Assembly: GCA_030704615.1 (NCBI GenBank) | Contig: CM060732.1 | Span: forward strand, 18,850,001 to 18,914,000 | Source of the DNA: Takakia lepidozioides | Taxonomy: Eukaryota > Streptophyta > Takakiopsida > Takakiales > Takakiaceae | DNA length: 64,000 nt | Direction: 5' to 3' | The notes under the pieces: model-generated | The model's input: the letters and a program-made list of their open reading frames with translations, nothing else | Told to the model about the DNA's origin: nothing | The model's database searches: none | Program-made: the position numbers and the translations under genes | Shown here: piece by piece, positions 10,031 through 22,600 of the stretch | How the letters are laid out: each line of letters opens with the position of its first letter | Position numbering within the stretch: the first letter of the stretch is position 1

Positions 10031-12420
10031 TGCCGGAGAAAAAAACAAAGTAACCCTAAACCAAAATGTATCCTCCGTAAACGAAGTCCCATCATCCAAG
10101 TCCAACTGAAATCCCCAACTCAAATATATCATAGAATGAACGACATGTGTCCCTCGCCAGTCTGGCACCCCTATCTGTAGTTGTAAAAAATATGTAATCG
10201 GAGAAAATATTCCCAATCTTTTTTATTTAAATGCGGTATCCGCAGAATAAGGCCGGTAACCTAGGTGCGTCATAAAACTATACAAAGACTACTGGATTCT
10301 CCAACAAACGCACAAATGTCATACATGTCAATAAGCATTCTTTGAAGAGAAGGAACAGAAGAAAAGAGTGTGTGCTAGATGCTTCATCGCCTTCTTACAA
10401 CAACCATAAGGGACTGAGACGGAAGACCAGTTCTTGGCAACCGAAGCTCTGAGACACGCTGATTCAAGCAAGTTACACCTCTCCAGCTACAGGGAGTGTT
10501 GCCTATGAAGTAAGACCAAGTTCATGAGCTTATTATCCTAGGTCGGAACAAGCTGATAGGCCTTGCTTGGTGCCTACAGAATCCATGGCAATGTGGAGAT
10601 GGCTAAACGTGTGGCAACATCTATCCTCAAGTAACCTTTGGTCGTCGCTAGAAATACAAGTAAAATAAACTTTACGTAGAGTGCAAAATATTTCATTATT
10701 TGTTTGATACAAACTCATTGAGAGCTTTAGCATTAGCACCATTCAAGGTATGAACATTCTGAGCTCTGTCATACATCATAGTCTCCTTCAGGGAGAGTCC
10801 ATCAAGAGGGGTTGTCTCTGTTAGTTTAGGATAGGGCGATGTCATCTAGATTCTTCTCTTGCTGTCATCCGTACATACTACAACAAAAACCATCTTGAAA
10901 GATCTAACAAGGTGTGTCATGGCCACCTTGACCCGGATTCAATTAACATCCATTCTGCAATACACGCACCTCACCTTAATGAAGAGGTGAAGATATGGAT
11001 AATGGATAGTTTACGTACGTAGTCTGTCGCATGCCAAAACAATGTCCCAACATGAGCAATGGGTATTTGAGAGCAAGCTAAAAGGAGAGAAGTGGTGTCG
11101 TGATGATGTTGTGCTTGAGCACGATATTGAAAACATGATGGAAAAGCCTGCATGCAGTGGGACTTTCAAGTGACATAAGGACAAGGGGACGAGTCTAAAG
11201 ATGTTGAAGCTGGATGTCCATCCAGAGAATGTCTTCTTCTATCAAGAAGACACTTCTCATACCCCTGCTAGAGGAAAACTCAAAAATTTGTTGACCTCCA
11301 ATTTGCCATTGGCATACAAACATAATTCTAGAAGCAAACAATGCTCAAATTAGGTCACAAACAAATCGTCTCTTTTGCGATGTGACCTTCTGAACCAGGT
11401 GTGGCTTGAACTCCTAGGAGCATGAGAGCATAGCATAATCAGATATTATGATGGGTGACTGATTCTGTGGACTGTGGCGGATCAATACAACTTGTGGTAC
11501 CGACTTGGGCCATCACCACATATTGGGGATCATATCTGGGGCTGATGGCAATTAGCACAGGGCTATTGCTTGTTCATTGGGGTTTTTACATTATGGTGAT
11601 GGAGGGATCAAGGGATCAGTGGCATGTGGGGCTGTTGTTTTTTAGCCTACTTGTTCATTATGTATGCAACCTGGGGTCACAATGTATGCATGGAATTCAA
11701 CACATAGTGAAGGTGGAATTAATTAGGGCCAACCATGGACATACTAGGCTGGAATTCCACTTGGTAGGGGTGGGCAGCCGGCCGGCCGGGGCATACGACT
11801 GGCAGCAAAGCAAAGGCAAGGTGATTAGGGGGATAGTCCCATCCACATGAGGGAGGGAAGGGGGGGGGATATTATCTGGCGGAAGTTGCAGGGAGCATAG
11901 AATAGATAAACTGCAGTGGATGCCATTTGTAGTGGGGGATGGAATGGACCCTTGGGGGGGATCAATGTTGTGGGGATTGACACAAGTAACATGGGAGAGC
12001 ATAGATGGGAAAGCATGCACATAGATCATATGGAAGTAGTTGAAAACAACCTAGGGGTGATATTCATGTAAATGTAGTAGTTTACATAATTGAATAGTAC
12101 ATTGTATTTTAGGTACTTTGTTTAACATCATTGAAAGTGAAAAATGTGTCCCCCTTGAATATACTCACATTGCACAATTCCCCCCTATGTGCAATACGCC
12201 ATGTACATGTGGCTCACCGACATCCCTATTGCATACATCATATCTTTGAGAAACAAAGCTACTTGACCCTTTGGACGTTGGCTTGTCGTAAAAAGATCAG
12301 TGCGGCTCAATTGGATTAGCGTCCTAATGCATTCATCATGGACGGTGCGGATGCGGAGATCAATGCCATACGGTTAGGCGTTCATCCTTCCTTGCCTTCA
12401 CATGTGCACGGAGCTTAGTT
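10031..12420. other. Stretch without a recognised gene
   Basis: No coding region is supported here. A plus-strand open frame at 11455-11850 is hydrophobic, but it has no family resemblance and no splice support. The sequence is AT-richer than the first 9 kb and looks like degenerate intergenic DNA. Confidence 0.4.
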
Positions 12421-12424
12421 CTTC

Positions 12425-13150
12425 CTTCCATGCATGCCAGATTGGGAAAATGGATCAGTCAATTGAATTGTGGTCAGCTCTTTTTGGTCCGGGTGTTGGA
12501 GGGGATCAGTCACATGGATTGGCTCCTTAACCTGAAAGTGCACGTTGCTTCAGAGATACCTTTGTGGATGTGCCCATTTTCCTATGCCTTTGGCCTGTTC
12601 GAAGGGCGTGGTTGAGGAATGCCATAGAAAAGATCAAGGATGCCCAACTCCAGTCCCATGTCTTGCAAGGTATGGGGGACATAATGTACAATAAAGGTGG
12701 TCCCATTGGGCAATCCTCCTCAAGCATGGGTTGTAATTCAATTGTACGAGTTGGAAGCTAAGTACCCTGCAGCGACATTGTTTTTCCACTACATACACAT
12801 AGGGTGGATTCCTAAAGTGGGCATGTAGGTTGTTGGAGCTCGCAACCTCCCACATGCTGGCCATGATACAAATGCGGGGATTGAGGCCTATCATTCAAAC
12901 CTGAAGAGACAATTGTCACAAACCCGAGAGAAAATGGATGGACGTCGACTGGATTGGCTGGTGCACATCCTCACAGGCAGCTGCCTCGACTTGACCCAAT
13001 ATTACATCTGTACCTTGAAAGTTGAAGGCTTCATTTGCAACACCGGTATGGAACACTTCATGCAAAATTGTGTATGGTTGCTGGTCAAATTCCAGATGTC
13101 AACGTCCAATTGCCCGAATAGCATGGGGGTCCAACCAAGTTATCAGGAAT
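12425..13150 (+). pseudogene. SWIM/MULE-type transposase-like fragment, degraded
   Basis: Plus-strand pieces in shifting frames resemble the C-terminal half of plant transposase-derived SWIM zinc-finger proteins: a VRRAWLRNAIEKIKD helix, GDIMYNKGGPIGQ, GIEAYHSNLKRQL, GRRLDWLVHILTG, then CTLKVEGFICNTGMEHFMQN and CPNSMG near 13,130. Frame changes near 12,730 and an in-frame stop near 12,820 break the reading frame. The SWIM zinc finger itself is not seen. Family assignment rests on motif order only. Confidence 0.55.
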
Positions 13151-15103
13151 AAGAGACCCCTCAAATAACCGAAATCCTAATTTGTATTATACGTATTAAT
13201 TTATATTATTTGTATTATCCTAATCTATATTTATAATGACCTGCTTACTGAAGGGAGGAAAGCCTGGGGTATTATGTCTGCAGCTGTTGACAGGGCTTCA
13301 CAACAACGCGGGACCCAGCTCTTCAATCGTTTTCTGCAGTCCTGGGGCAAAGATGGCATACTCGGCACCAGTTTACCCCCTATGCGCTTCACTTGGCAAG
13401 AAAACATCCCCGCTGCTTGGGATGTCTCCTGGTGATGGAGAAGAAGGGGATTACAATCGGAGACATAAGAAGGCTCGTGTGACTAAATTTAGAACTCAGC
13501 TGCAGTTTTAGTTTGATTGGTTTTGCTTGTCACCTTTGAGCTTCCAGGGAATCAAGGAGGCTCGAAATGATTCAAGTATCACTACTTAGAAATTGGCTGT
13601 AGTTCTAGGATCCACGCCCTTGCTCCATTCGTGCTTCTGGCGGGCTGGCTGGCCAATAGAACTCTTTCTTCACTACCTTCCCTGCTCTGTTTTTCTCAAT
13701 CTCTTTCCCCCATCTCAGTTCCTCCCTATGCTTCCTCCTTTGGTTCTGCTCGCAGCGTAGCTAGTATGCTCAGGTTTCGGGGACGTTTCCCCTCGGTCAG
13801 CCTCACGGCCTCTCTAGGTGGTTATTTTTTCCACCTTTTGTGACTTTTTTTAATTTATTTAGAGTAAAAAGAAGGTTGAGTTGGGAAAAAAAAAAAAAAC
13901 AAATATACGTGAAGACCCCATGAGAAATCCTAGTACCCCCAACTTAGGGTGGACAGTGCTATCAGGGATAACCCTGCTGCACTGTTACTCAAATTTGGGA
14001 TGGGGTTTCCACCCAACATCACTAATCTTCCCGGAGGTTCTGTAGAGACAAAAAAATAACAACTCTTGCTCCCAAAAGTAAACCTCTCAGAACCAACAGT
14101 CTGGGTACTCCAACAGTGATCCATCTCTACACTTTTCTTTCCTCTTCGGATGGAGGACAAACATGAAACATAGCTCTGAAGGTCTGTCTTGTTATAAAGG
14201 CCAATTCACATTGATCAATCGGACTAAGCCCTTGGCTGATGCAGAGGTCGACAAAGTTTGTGCTACTAACAACTGTGCTGTAATTGCTGCACCATGAATC
14301 CACAACTGTCCTACAACCTAGCTACCACTACATATCAGTACTTCAACTAAATTTCTACAATGTACATCTGGATTGCTTAGAACACATTCTTGCAGGCTTG
14401 AATGCAGCTGCTGCCATTGCAAAGCACTTCCATGGCCTCTCACAAACATACAATACATCCCTAACCCTCTGCTTTCCGAAACTGCGACCATACCATGATG
14501 TTCTTGAGAAAGGGTGCAAAGCAAAGGTATCAATCTGCCCTGTGAGCAACCCCTGCTACAAATACAGCCATGAACTGTCAATTGAAGCTGCACACAGTTG
14601 TTCTCTACCAACATTCTGTGGATTGGAGTATCTACCTCAACCAGGCAGGCTCATGACTAATGCACCTCCCATGGCAGTCAGCTCGACTGAGGAAACACAT
14701 TCAATGTTGCCAAGGCATAATCCACCAGTGTCATATCCGCACTTTGAAGCACAGAATCAATTCATGCATCTGCCCCCTTAGCTGATGCAGCGAAGGCAAA
14801 TCAAGGAGAACATAAGAGCAGTGCCAATGAGCACTAAGAGATATCCTCCACACTCGTCTCCCGTACACTGCTCAGAATCATTGACTATCTTTCACAAGTT
14901 CTCATTGCAACCACAATTTTGATAGGCAGACTACAGACCAGCACACACCTCTTCTTTTTCCTAGGGGACCCATTTTTCATCATAAAAAATTTCGCCCCTA
15001 GGAATGAACGGGCCGATATTTCTGTAAATACAACTATCAACCATCCCCCCACCCTATAAAATCACCTCTTTTTGCTACCATGGCAAAGAGTTTCCTTCCC
15101 TTC
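13151..15103. other. 3' flank of ATG13, no separate gene supported
   Basis: This interval lies downstream of the ATG13 stop on the minus strand and probably holds its 3' UTR. Open frames at 13236-13511 and 14284-14781 on the plus strand have no recognisable domains. Between about 13,860 and 13,910 there is an AT-rich stretch with a run of 14 A. Confidence 0.4.
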
Positions 15104-18100
15104 TTATACAGGTTTGACTGCTGGTTTGGCTGACACTAAGTTGCCCCCACTTTGCCTCAACAGAAAGTCTCTCATCTCTCGGTACCCCCTCAGCTCCTCT
15201 AAGGCATCAGCTGCTGTTTTTGACCCAGAAAGCCTCATTCCCATTGGAGGGGATCCGACCACAGTTGACTGTGGCGAGCTGAACGTCAATCCAGAACCCA
15301 ATGGGGTGTCCACTGATCGACCCCTGGGAACATTCCAACCAGTGGCTGCAGGCTTAGGTGGGCTGCCTTTCAACTTTCCAGTGCCAGAAGCCCCTGCAAA
15401 TCCTATGAGCCCCCCCTGGCCTCCAGATGCCATAGCACCGGTGATGGGTCTGACTGCTGGTGTTGACAAAGGTGGGTCAAAAAATGTTCCAGGTGGAGCA
15501 CTCATCTGCCGAAGTGGCGGTGCAGACTTAAGGATTCTGACCAATGCTCCAACAGCTGCGTCTTGGAAGCGCGGGTGACCCACCACAGCCCCTGGCTGGC
15601 CTATGGGGTCCAATGCATCAGGAGCCTTTGGCCTTGAGCCTGGGCTCTCAATCCTGTCAACAACCAACAAACCGCATATTTGGACAACTTGGAAAACTTG
15701 AGATTGCTGTATGAATCCAGAGAAACTTTCAATTTACAACAACAGGTGACTTAATCTCACATTGTGGGTTTTAAAAGGTTCCATCACCAGACAAACTCTG
15801 AATCCACGACTGAATGCCTTTAATAATAGTTGTCAGGAGATGGAGGGATCACCTGCTGCGATATTCCTCTTCCTCGTCATCAACAGCAAATGGGCAAGCA
15901 AACTCTTCCTCGTCATCAGTGTCCTCATGGCTCTGGCTGCCGGTCTTGGAAATGGCTCTCAAACCCCCAAGTACAAGGCGTGGAGGACCGTACAATGACC
16001 TCTTCACCCCAGAAGGAGGTCCCTCATCCCCCTTCTCATTTCCAACCACCTATACCCCAACAGAATGAGCAAATTATAGACTGAGGAATGCATGCTGAGG
16101 TTGCTAAGGTTCAGAGGGTGAAGGTTGGAAACCTCTTTGTTGAAAGACAACTAACTAAAGCCTCACACACAGAGTACTAGGGTAGGATATGTTCATTTTT
16201 GAAAATGACGATTGGGAGACTACCTTAAATTATAATATAGAGTGATTCCGGTGACTGGATAAATTCATCTCATGAACCGCAATTTAGTTATGATCTGATT
16301 TTTGGATTTCCCACATAGGAAAATTTGGACCCCCAACACGTTTACTCTGGGGTGCATTTCCTGCTGCACCTGATGGAGGAGCTTCTCTGCATGGAATACC
16401 ATTCTAACCTTATGGCTGAAGAGGTTCCCACCATTTTACAAGTTCAAGGAATTACTAGACCATCGTGTAGATGACATCCATCTCTTGAGGGAATGTTTTA
16501 TCATGCACTATATCCTTGCACTTGTTGAAACTTGATTCAGGTCTGTAGCTAAATTGCAATCATACCCTGACTTGGGAAAGTCCTGCCGAAAAAGCATTTG
16601 AGTTGCAGTGTCTTGACGCACTGTAGGCAGCTGGAGTTTGGTCAGATGACACCCTGCTATGTTCCAAATTGCCCAGGCTATGAAAAGAATAACACAAGGG
16701 TGGTGCAGACCTGATGGGCGTGAAATGGGTGCGGAGGAGACATGTGCAGTGAAGACTCAGCCAGCATGGAGATGGAGAGCCGAGCCGCAACCTTGCCATC
16801 CGATGACAAGTTAGATCCCTGACCAGACCCAGGCCGTGAATTGCAAGGAGCTGCTTGTGGCAACATCTCCAGATATCGGCTCGGAGGAGTTGGGGGGGGG
16901 AGCGGTTTCCGGCTTTGAAGAGCCTCTGACGTAAGTATGCGGGGGCTGGCCCCGGCACTTGGGTGAACATTGGAAGGACGTGGAATACTGACAGGGGCAC
17001 TGCTACCGCGGATGCGACTGTCTTGCTGTGCATGTGAAGGGGTGGGGGGAGAAGGCGAGGGAGAGGGGGAGAAGGGTGGCGATCGTCGGCGCTCATGAAT
17101 AGTAATGGGTTGAGATGCATTCCCAGTCTGATGGAAGGAAGAAGGTTGATGAGATGAGAAGTTGCGAGTGACAGGGGAGTTCCGGGGAGAGAGATTTGAA
17201 GGGGCATGTGCAGATGGAGAAGAAGGATGGTGGAAGGAGAGAGGGGGTTTGGGAGGCGAAGAGTGGAAATCTGAGGGCTGTGAGGGAGAGGGGGATGCAG
17301 ATCGAAAGAAAGGAGAGGACCGGGGGATTGAAGGTGGTGCCTGTACCTTGTTCCCGCCCCCACTCCAGCTATGGCGGCGTCCAAAACCAGCTGATGGAGA
17401 ACTTGGTACTGATCCTGGTAGTGAAACCACATGGACCCCCCTCCTTCCAGAAATGCCCCCACTAGGCATGGAGCCCACACTTGAGAAGCGCCGCAGCGGA
17501 TCTGTGGTGGGGCTTCCCACATAATCAGAGATGATGCGAGGAAGAATAGGGGGCATTACTTCGAGTGCGGTCACCGCTGTTGTGTTCCTATATGCCACTG
17601 AAATGCACAATCTACCCCACAGAGTCTCAACAGGTGTCAGGTCGCAGGTCATCATTGCAGCTTTCTCGGCATCAGTGAGAGGGGTTGGGGTAGCTGAAAC
17701 TGCATAGGAAAGAGAGAAGCTCCGGCTATGGGAAGATGAGTTGGCAAGCCTGAAGAGCCGATGTGCTGGCAGGGTGCGCACTGTGCAGTACAGAGAACGC
17801 AGCATGATCACTGTTCTCTTATACACCACGGGCCTTTCCACCACATGCGTAGGGGGAACAGGCATTGGAGGGCCCCCTCCTGCTTTTCCACCTCCCCCTG
17901 AAACAATCCCAGGGCTTCCACCTTGCCAGCCCCCTGCAATTGGAAAACCCCCTTCTGGCATCCCACTGGCTCCCTTTCCATGCCCCGAGCCACTCCTTCC
18001 AAATCCTTCTTTGGCACTCCCCAACCCTAACCCTCCACTGCTGGACCTCTTCCGCCGTTCGTACTGAAGCACCCATCTCTCCAGCAGTGTGCGCGAGACC

Positions 18101-18546
18101 CCTCCCTGTAAGGAAGAGCTCTCTGCGTCGTGGCCACTCCACGATCCACCACTGAAAGTGGCACCCCTCGAAGGAGAGCTTCCTTTCATAATTCGTTGCC
18201 CGGCTGCTCCTGAGAATGAAGGGGCCTCAACACCTCCACCCATTGGCTGCTGCAGCAGAACGTCCACCACCATCGGCTCTTGCACGACTCCCCTCCGCCA
18301 TGGATCCACACTCTCTTGGACTGCGCTGCAGTTATCCATCTCCAAATTAAACCAACGGTTGGTCGGACGGGACCCTGACGGCGATGCTGAGAGGGGTGGC
18401 GTGTCATCACTACCACAGCTTTGGCTTTGTGTCGATATGAAGGGGATGCGCGACTCAAGAATAATGTGCGAGCTTTTGGCAAAAAATTCGGAGACAATCT
18501 GGTCAATTTTGACCCTCTCAGTCTGCATTGTCGCAAAGGATGCCAT
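15104..18546 (-). CDS. ATG13: Autophagy-related protein 13 (plant ATG13)
   Basis: ATG13 is the adaptor of the ATG1/ATG13 kinase complex that starts autophagosome formation in the cytosol. Three exons: 18546-16711, 16049-15853 and 15653-15104, with GT...AG introns and matching phases (0, then 2), give 860 aa. The start MASFATMQTERVKIDQIV and the FFAKSSHIILESRIPF and RWFNLEMDN motifs fit the plant HORMA domain. A Gly/Ser-rich insert of about 130 residues precedes the YKRTVIMLRSLYCTVRTLPA segment near residue 235. A long Ser/Pro-rich disordered region follows. Exon 2 encodes FACPFAVDDEEEEY and exon 3 the plant-specific C-terminal motif KTAADALEELRGYREMRDFL. It is longer than the roughly 600-aa Arabidopsis proteins because of the disordered parts. 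The frame is intact. It is head-to-head with TRA1. Confidence 0.9.
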
Positions 18547-19658
18547 TGCGGAGTCTCCAGTTTCACCAACTCACACTTCGGCCTTCCATTCACAACACCA
18601 GGTACGTACCTGGACGGGATTATTTAGCCATACACAGAGCAATCAGATAGGGTACACAATGGCTTGTCAATCTTGTCCTATCTCTGTCCACACGTACAGT
18701 CACAAACAAGTGAATCAGGGCTTATTTGACATATATTTTAACTTGTGTTTGCAGATGCCACAGATAGGGTTTCACCTTCGCTTCTGAAAGGACATACTTG
18801 GCATCGGTGCCAAGCTTCCTCCAAGTCAGCAAGTTTCTTGCAGGTCTCCATCGGTACCCAGTTTCCTGCTGTATTCAAGCCTTGGTCCAGGGCGCGTGGC
18901 GAAGTCAGAAATCTCACTTTGTGAGTTTAGTCTCCGCTGTTCCAAACTTCTAAAGATCAACCATTGGAAGATCTCTAACGTATTCCTCTAAATGATGTGA
19001 ATCTACATTCTGTCCTGCCCCTCTGTAATCAGTTCCAAATACTAAAATGCACAATATCCGGCTAGATGGTACGTGCTTTGGATTCTTGCAATTCATGCTC
19101 AAGCTTCCCTTTCCGTAGGACGCAAACAAACCTCCCCGTACTCAAGCTTCAGCCCTCAAACTTCATTCACTAGAAAGCAAACAAAGCCAGTCCGCTACCT
19201 ACATCTTCCTGGAAGCCATGTCGAGGAAGAACCTGCAGTGAAGAAACCATGGGCTATGCACATGAGGTCCCTTTTACCACAGCGGCCTTTCCCCTGTCTA
19301 GTAAAAACCACTCAAAATAGCAATTTCCCATTTACTCGAATTCACGGGGATAAGAAATCTGCAGCCCTAAGCACTTGCGAAGCCCTGTAAAATACAGGCT
19401 TTCTGAAACCCTAAACCCCTGAAAAAACGGGCGGGACCGGAAAAAGAGTTGGACGGAACGGGCGGGGATCACGACGTCGGCGGTGTATAGGCCCCGACAG
19501 GAGAGAGAGAGAGTGGGTCTGGGACAGAGAGACAAAGACCCTGTATTAGGGTTGGAATTCTTCATGTTTCACTCGTGTTCTCACATTGAAGAGAATGGTC
19601 GTGACTGACGCAGAGATACAATATGTGACAGGCAGTATGAGATAGACTGGCAAGCATC
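18547..19658. promoter_or_regulatory. Shared intergenic region between ATG13 and TRA1
   Basis: The 1.1-kb gap between the two divergent start codons must hold the promoters and 5' UTRs of both genes. A GA-rich tract (GGAGAGAGAGAGAG) lies at about 19,500-19,515 on the TRA1 side. No TATA box is placed with confidence. Part of the left side may be 5' UTR of ATG13. Bidirectional control is an inference from geometry only. Confidence 0.5.
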
Positions 19659-22600
19659 ATGATTCCAATAGCCAATTTTGAGCAACATGCTCGCAAGTTT
19701 CTGGAGCCTGACCTATGTATGTTTCTCCACCTTTGCTAGATCGTCCTGCCTCTCTGTCTTGCAGGGAGGATTTTCAATAGGGTTGGGTGTTTCAGCTGAT
19801 TGGGTTCTGTTGGAAGGATGGCTGGAATTTGAGGTCTCATGTCAGGCCTAGTCCCTCTGTTTCTTGGAGATCTTGAAGACGGAAGCTAAGTATCACGTGG
19901 CAGGTTCTTGTCATGGTTTCCGCACTGTGTATACGTCAGGTTAGGTCAAGGAGTGTTTGAAGAGGTTGGGGGCATGGTGTTGGTTAATCAAGCTCTCTTG
20001 CTATGTCTAACGTCAAATCCCTGGTTTGTGCAGCTATGCAAAATCGGTTGATGTTTGCCACCGAGGTGCGGGACAGTATTGAAATTGTGCACACGTCAGA
20101 GTACTTGAACTTTTTGAAGAGCTACTTTCGGGTATTTTCGACACTGTTGACGCAGCTCACAAAGCCGCAAGGAACTGACAGTCCAGAACACAAGCTTCGA
20201 AATGTGGTGATTGAGATCCTGAATCGGTTGCCTCACAGTGAGGTGATCCGACCATTTGTCCAGGACTTACTGAAGCTCTCCATGCATGTTCTGACAAGTG
20301 ACAACGAGGAAAATGGATTGATATGTTTGCGCATCATCTTCGATCTCCATAAGAATTTTAGGCCTGCTCTTGAGCCGGAGGTGCAGCCATTCCTGGACTT
20401 CGTATGTAAGGTAAGACTCTCTGTACAATCAGTTTGCAGTGCCGCCTGTGAATTGCTTTGGGCATGTATGTTGAAGCATGGGACTAGTGCTCACCACCAA
20501 CTCTGGGGGGTGGTTCCTGAAGTGGCAGTTTGCATGTTTTAGCACATCTGGAATTTCAGGTTGCAAAATTTCAGCTGAAAGGAGGCTACCTTAAGATAGA
20601 GCTGGAATTATTGCACATAGCGCAAATAGCACACTGGTGTCCATGAGAGAGATATGGCCGGTCGCCAACTTAATTGTCACCCAATTGAGAGGCCATCGTT
20701 TGGGGTGTCCAGGCTACCATATCTTTTTGGGTAGGGATCAAAGAACCTGATACAGACATGGCGAAGGTGTAGTTATAGAACTTAAATTTTTTTCCTGAGG
20801 GTTTGAAGTTTTGAGTTAGATGAGTCCTCATGTGCAGATATACCAGAATTTCAAGGCAACAGTAACCTATTTCTTCGATGACACGAGTGTGGCCGATGCC
20901 CAGCTGGCGGCTGCACAACACAACATGGGATATTTGGGACAACAAAGGGCGCCACCTGGAGGGCCCCTGCCGGGGCAGCTAAACCCTAGCACACGGTCAT
21001 TCAAAGTAGTGACTGAGTGTCCTTTAATTGTGATGTTTCTTTTCCAATTATACCCTCGCTATGTCACCACCAATATCCCAGTTTTGCTTCCACTTATGGT
21101 GAGCGCCATCTCCATCACGGGTCCTCCACAAGTGGCACCGAACTTAAAAAATGTCTTTGCTGAACTCAAAGGAGCCCAAGTGAAGGTATGCCAATCATTT
21201 CCGGTCTCTTTCTATATCAGTGGTCACTTGGGTGCCCGCTCTATCTCCACCCAATCCTCCGTTTTTCTATACCTGTCCTCCCAATTTTCCCTTTCCGAAA
21301 AGTTGTGGACTTTCAGGTCAGGCCACGAGGTTATTCAAAGTGCATTTAGTGAGTAAGTATCACAGTCTATGATATCCCTTATTTGCTGTGGATCTTTTGA
21401 AGTTGTGCAATTCGAATGGGCTTACACGTACTTTTAGGTTATGCAGGGCAAGAGATAGGGTTGAAGATTTCTTGGAAAATTTCTCACTAGTGGGATGTGT
21501 GCAGACAGTATCTTTTCTCACTTATCTGTTGCGGAGCTTTGCTGATTTCATTCGGCCCCATGAGGAGAGCATTTCAAAAAGCATTGTCAACTTGCTTGTT
21601 AGCTGCCCCGACTCTGTCTCCATACGCAAGGTGGGCCTGCTGACCAAAGGAGGCCATTGCAATTTTGAGAACCTAACTGCAAGCTATTGTACATCTACAA
21701 AATCCACAAAATCTCTTGGAATTGACTGATGCAATGTCGCAAGGTCAACCCTCTACACTTCTTGTTAGCTGATTAGCTTTTCCATGGTGATGGGGCCAAC
21801 TGATGGAGTTCTTGACTTGTTGGATCCTTTGGCAAAGATGAACTGTTGTAGTAAGACACCTTTTTCTTGGACATTTGTTACCTTGAAAGGGCAATAAGTT
21901 TGGTCATGACAATCTATCAAGAGCAGGTTCGGGATCTGGCACAACACGGACTTCTTGGCCCCCATCATGCGCCTTTTATCCAAAGTTATGCTAGAGTTGT
22001 GCTTTGTTGTTAGCATGGCGCACTGATGCACCTGGTGGTGTTCTACTCTCGGTGGTACTTTGTATGTTTATGTTTGGTAATTTGGTGACTCAATGCTTTG
22101 TAATGGTCGCATTCAGAGTGGGGATAGTGCATGAGGTGGAATTGAATGAGATGAAACTAACTAAGAAGGGCTGAAGCATAGTCACAAGCCAAAATTATCT
22201 ATAGATTTCAGTGCCCTGAGCTTGGTCCGGTCTCAGACAACGAGGAAGTGTGTTCAGAGTTGAATGGTACTCTGTTGGTGAGAGCAGGGAATTCTTTGAG
22301 AGAGTCCTTTGTACTCATCCTGTCCATAGGGATTTGTACGTTGTGAGTGTATAAAAGTGTTCTTATCTTTCCAACGGGTGACCTTGCTATTGGGATGCAG
22401 GAATTACTTGTGGCCACTCGCCATGTTCTGGCCACAGATTTTAGGAGGGGTTTTTTCTCTCAGATTGACACATTGCTGGATGAGAGGTGTGGTTCCCTTC
22501 CACTTTTGCTTGTCCTTTGCTTTTTGGAGGGAATTATGTGCTTCTATCTAGAAGTGAGTGGGATATTTATGACTTGTCAGTTTGCTAGATTTGGCTTGTC

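Noticed and set aside
11455-11850. 131-codon hydrophobic open frame that could look like a membrane protein
   Set aside because: No family resemblance, no splice context, and the hydrophobicity follows from T/G-rich sequence.
14284-14781. 165-codon plus-strand open frame
   Set aside because: No domain is recognised and it lies antisense to the likely 3' UTR of ATG13.
16560-17522. 320-codon minus-strand open frame overlapping ATG13 exon 1
   Set aside because: It is a shadow of ATG13 in another frame; the ATG13 frame has the conserved protein motifs.
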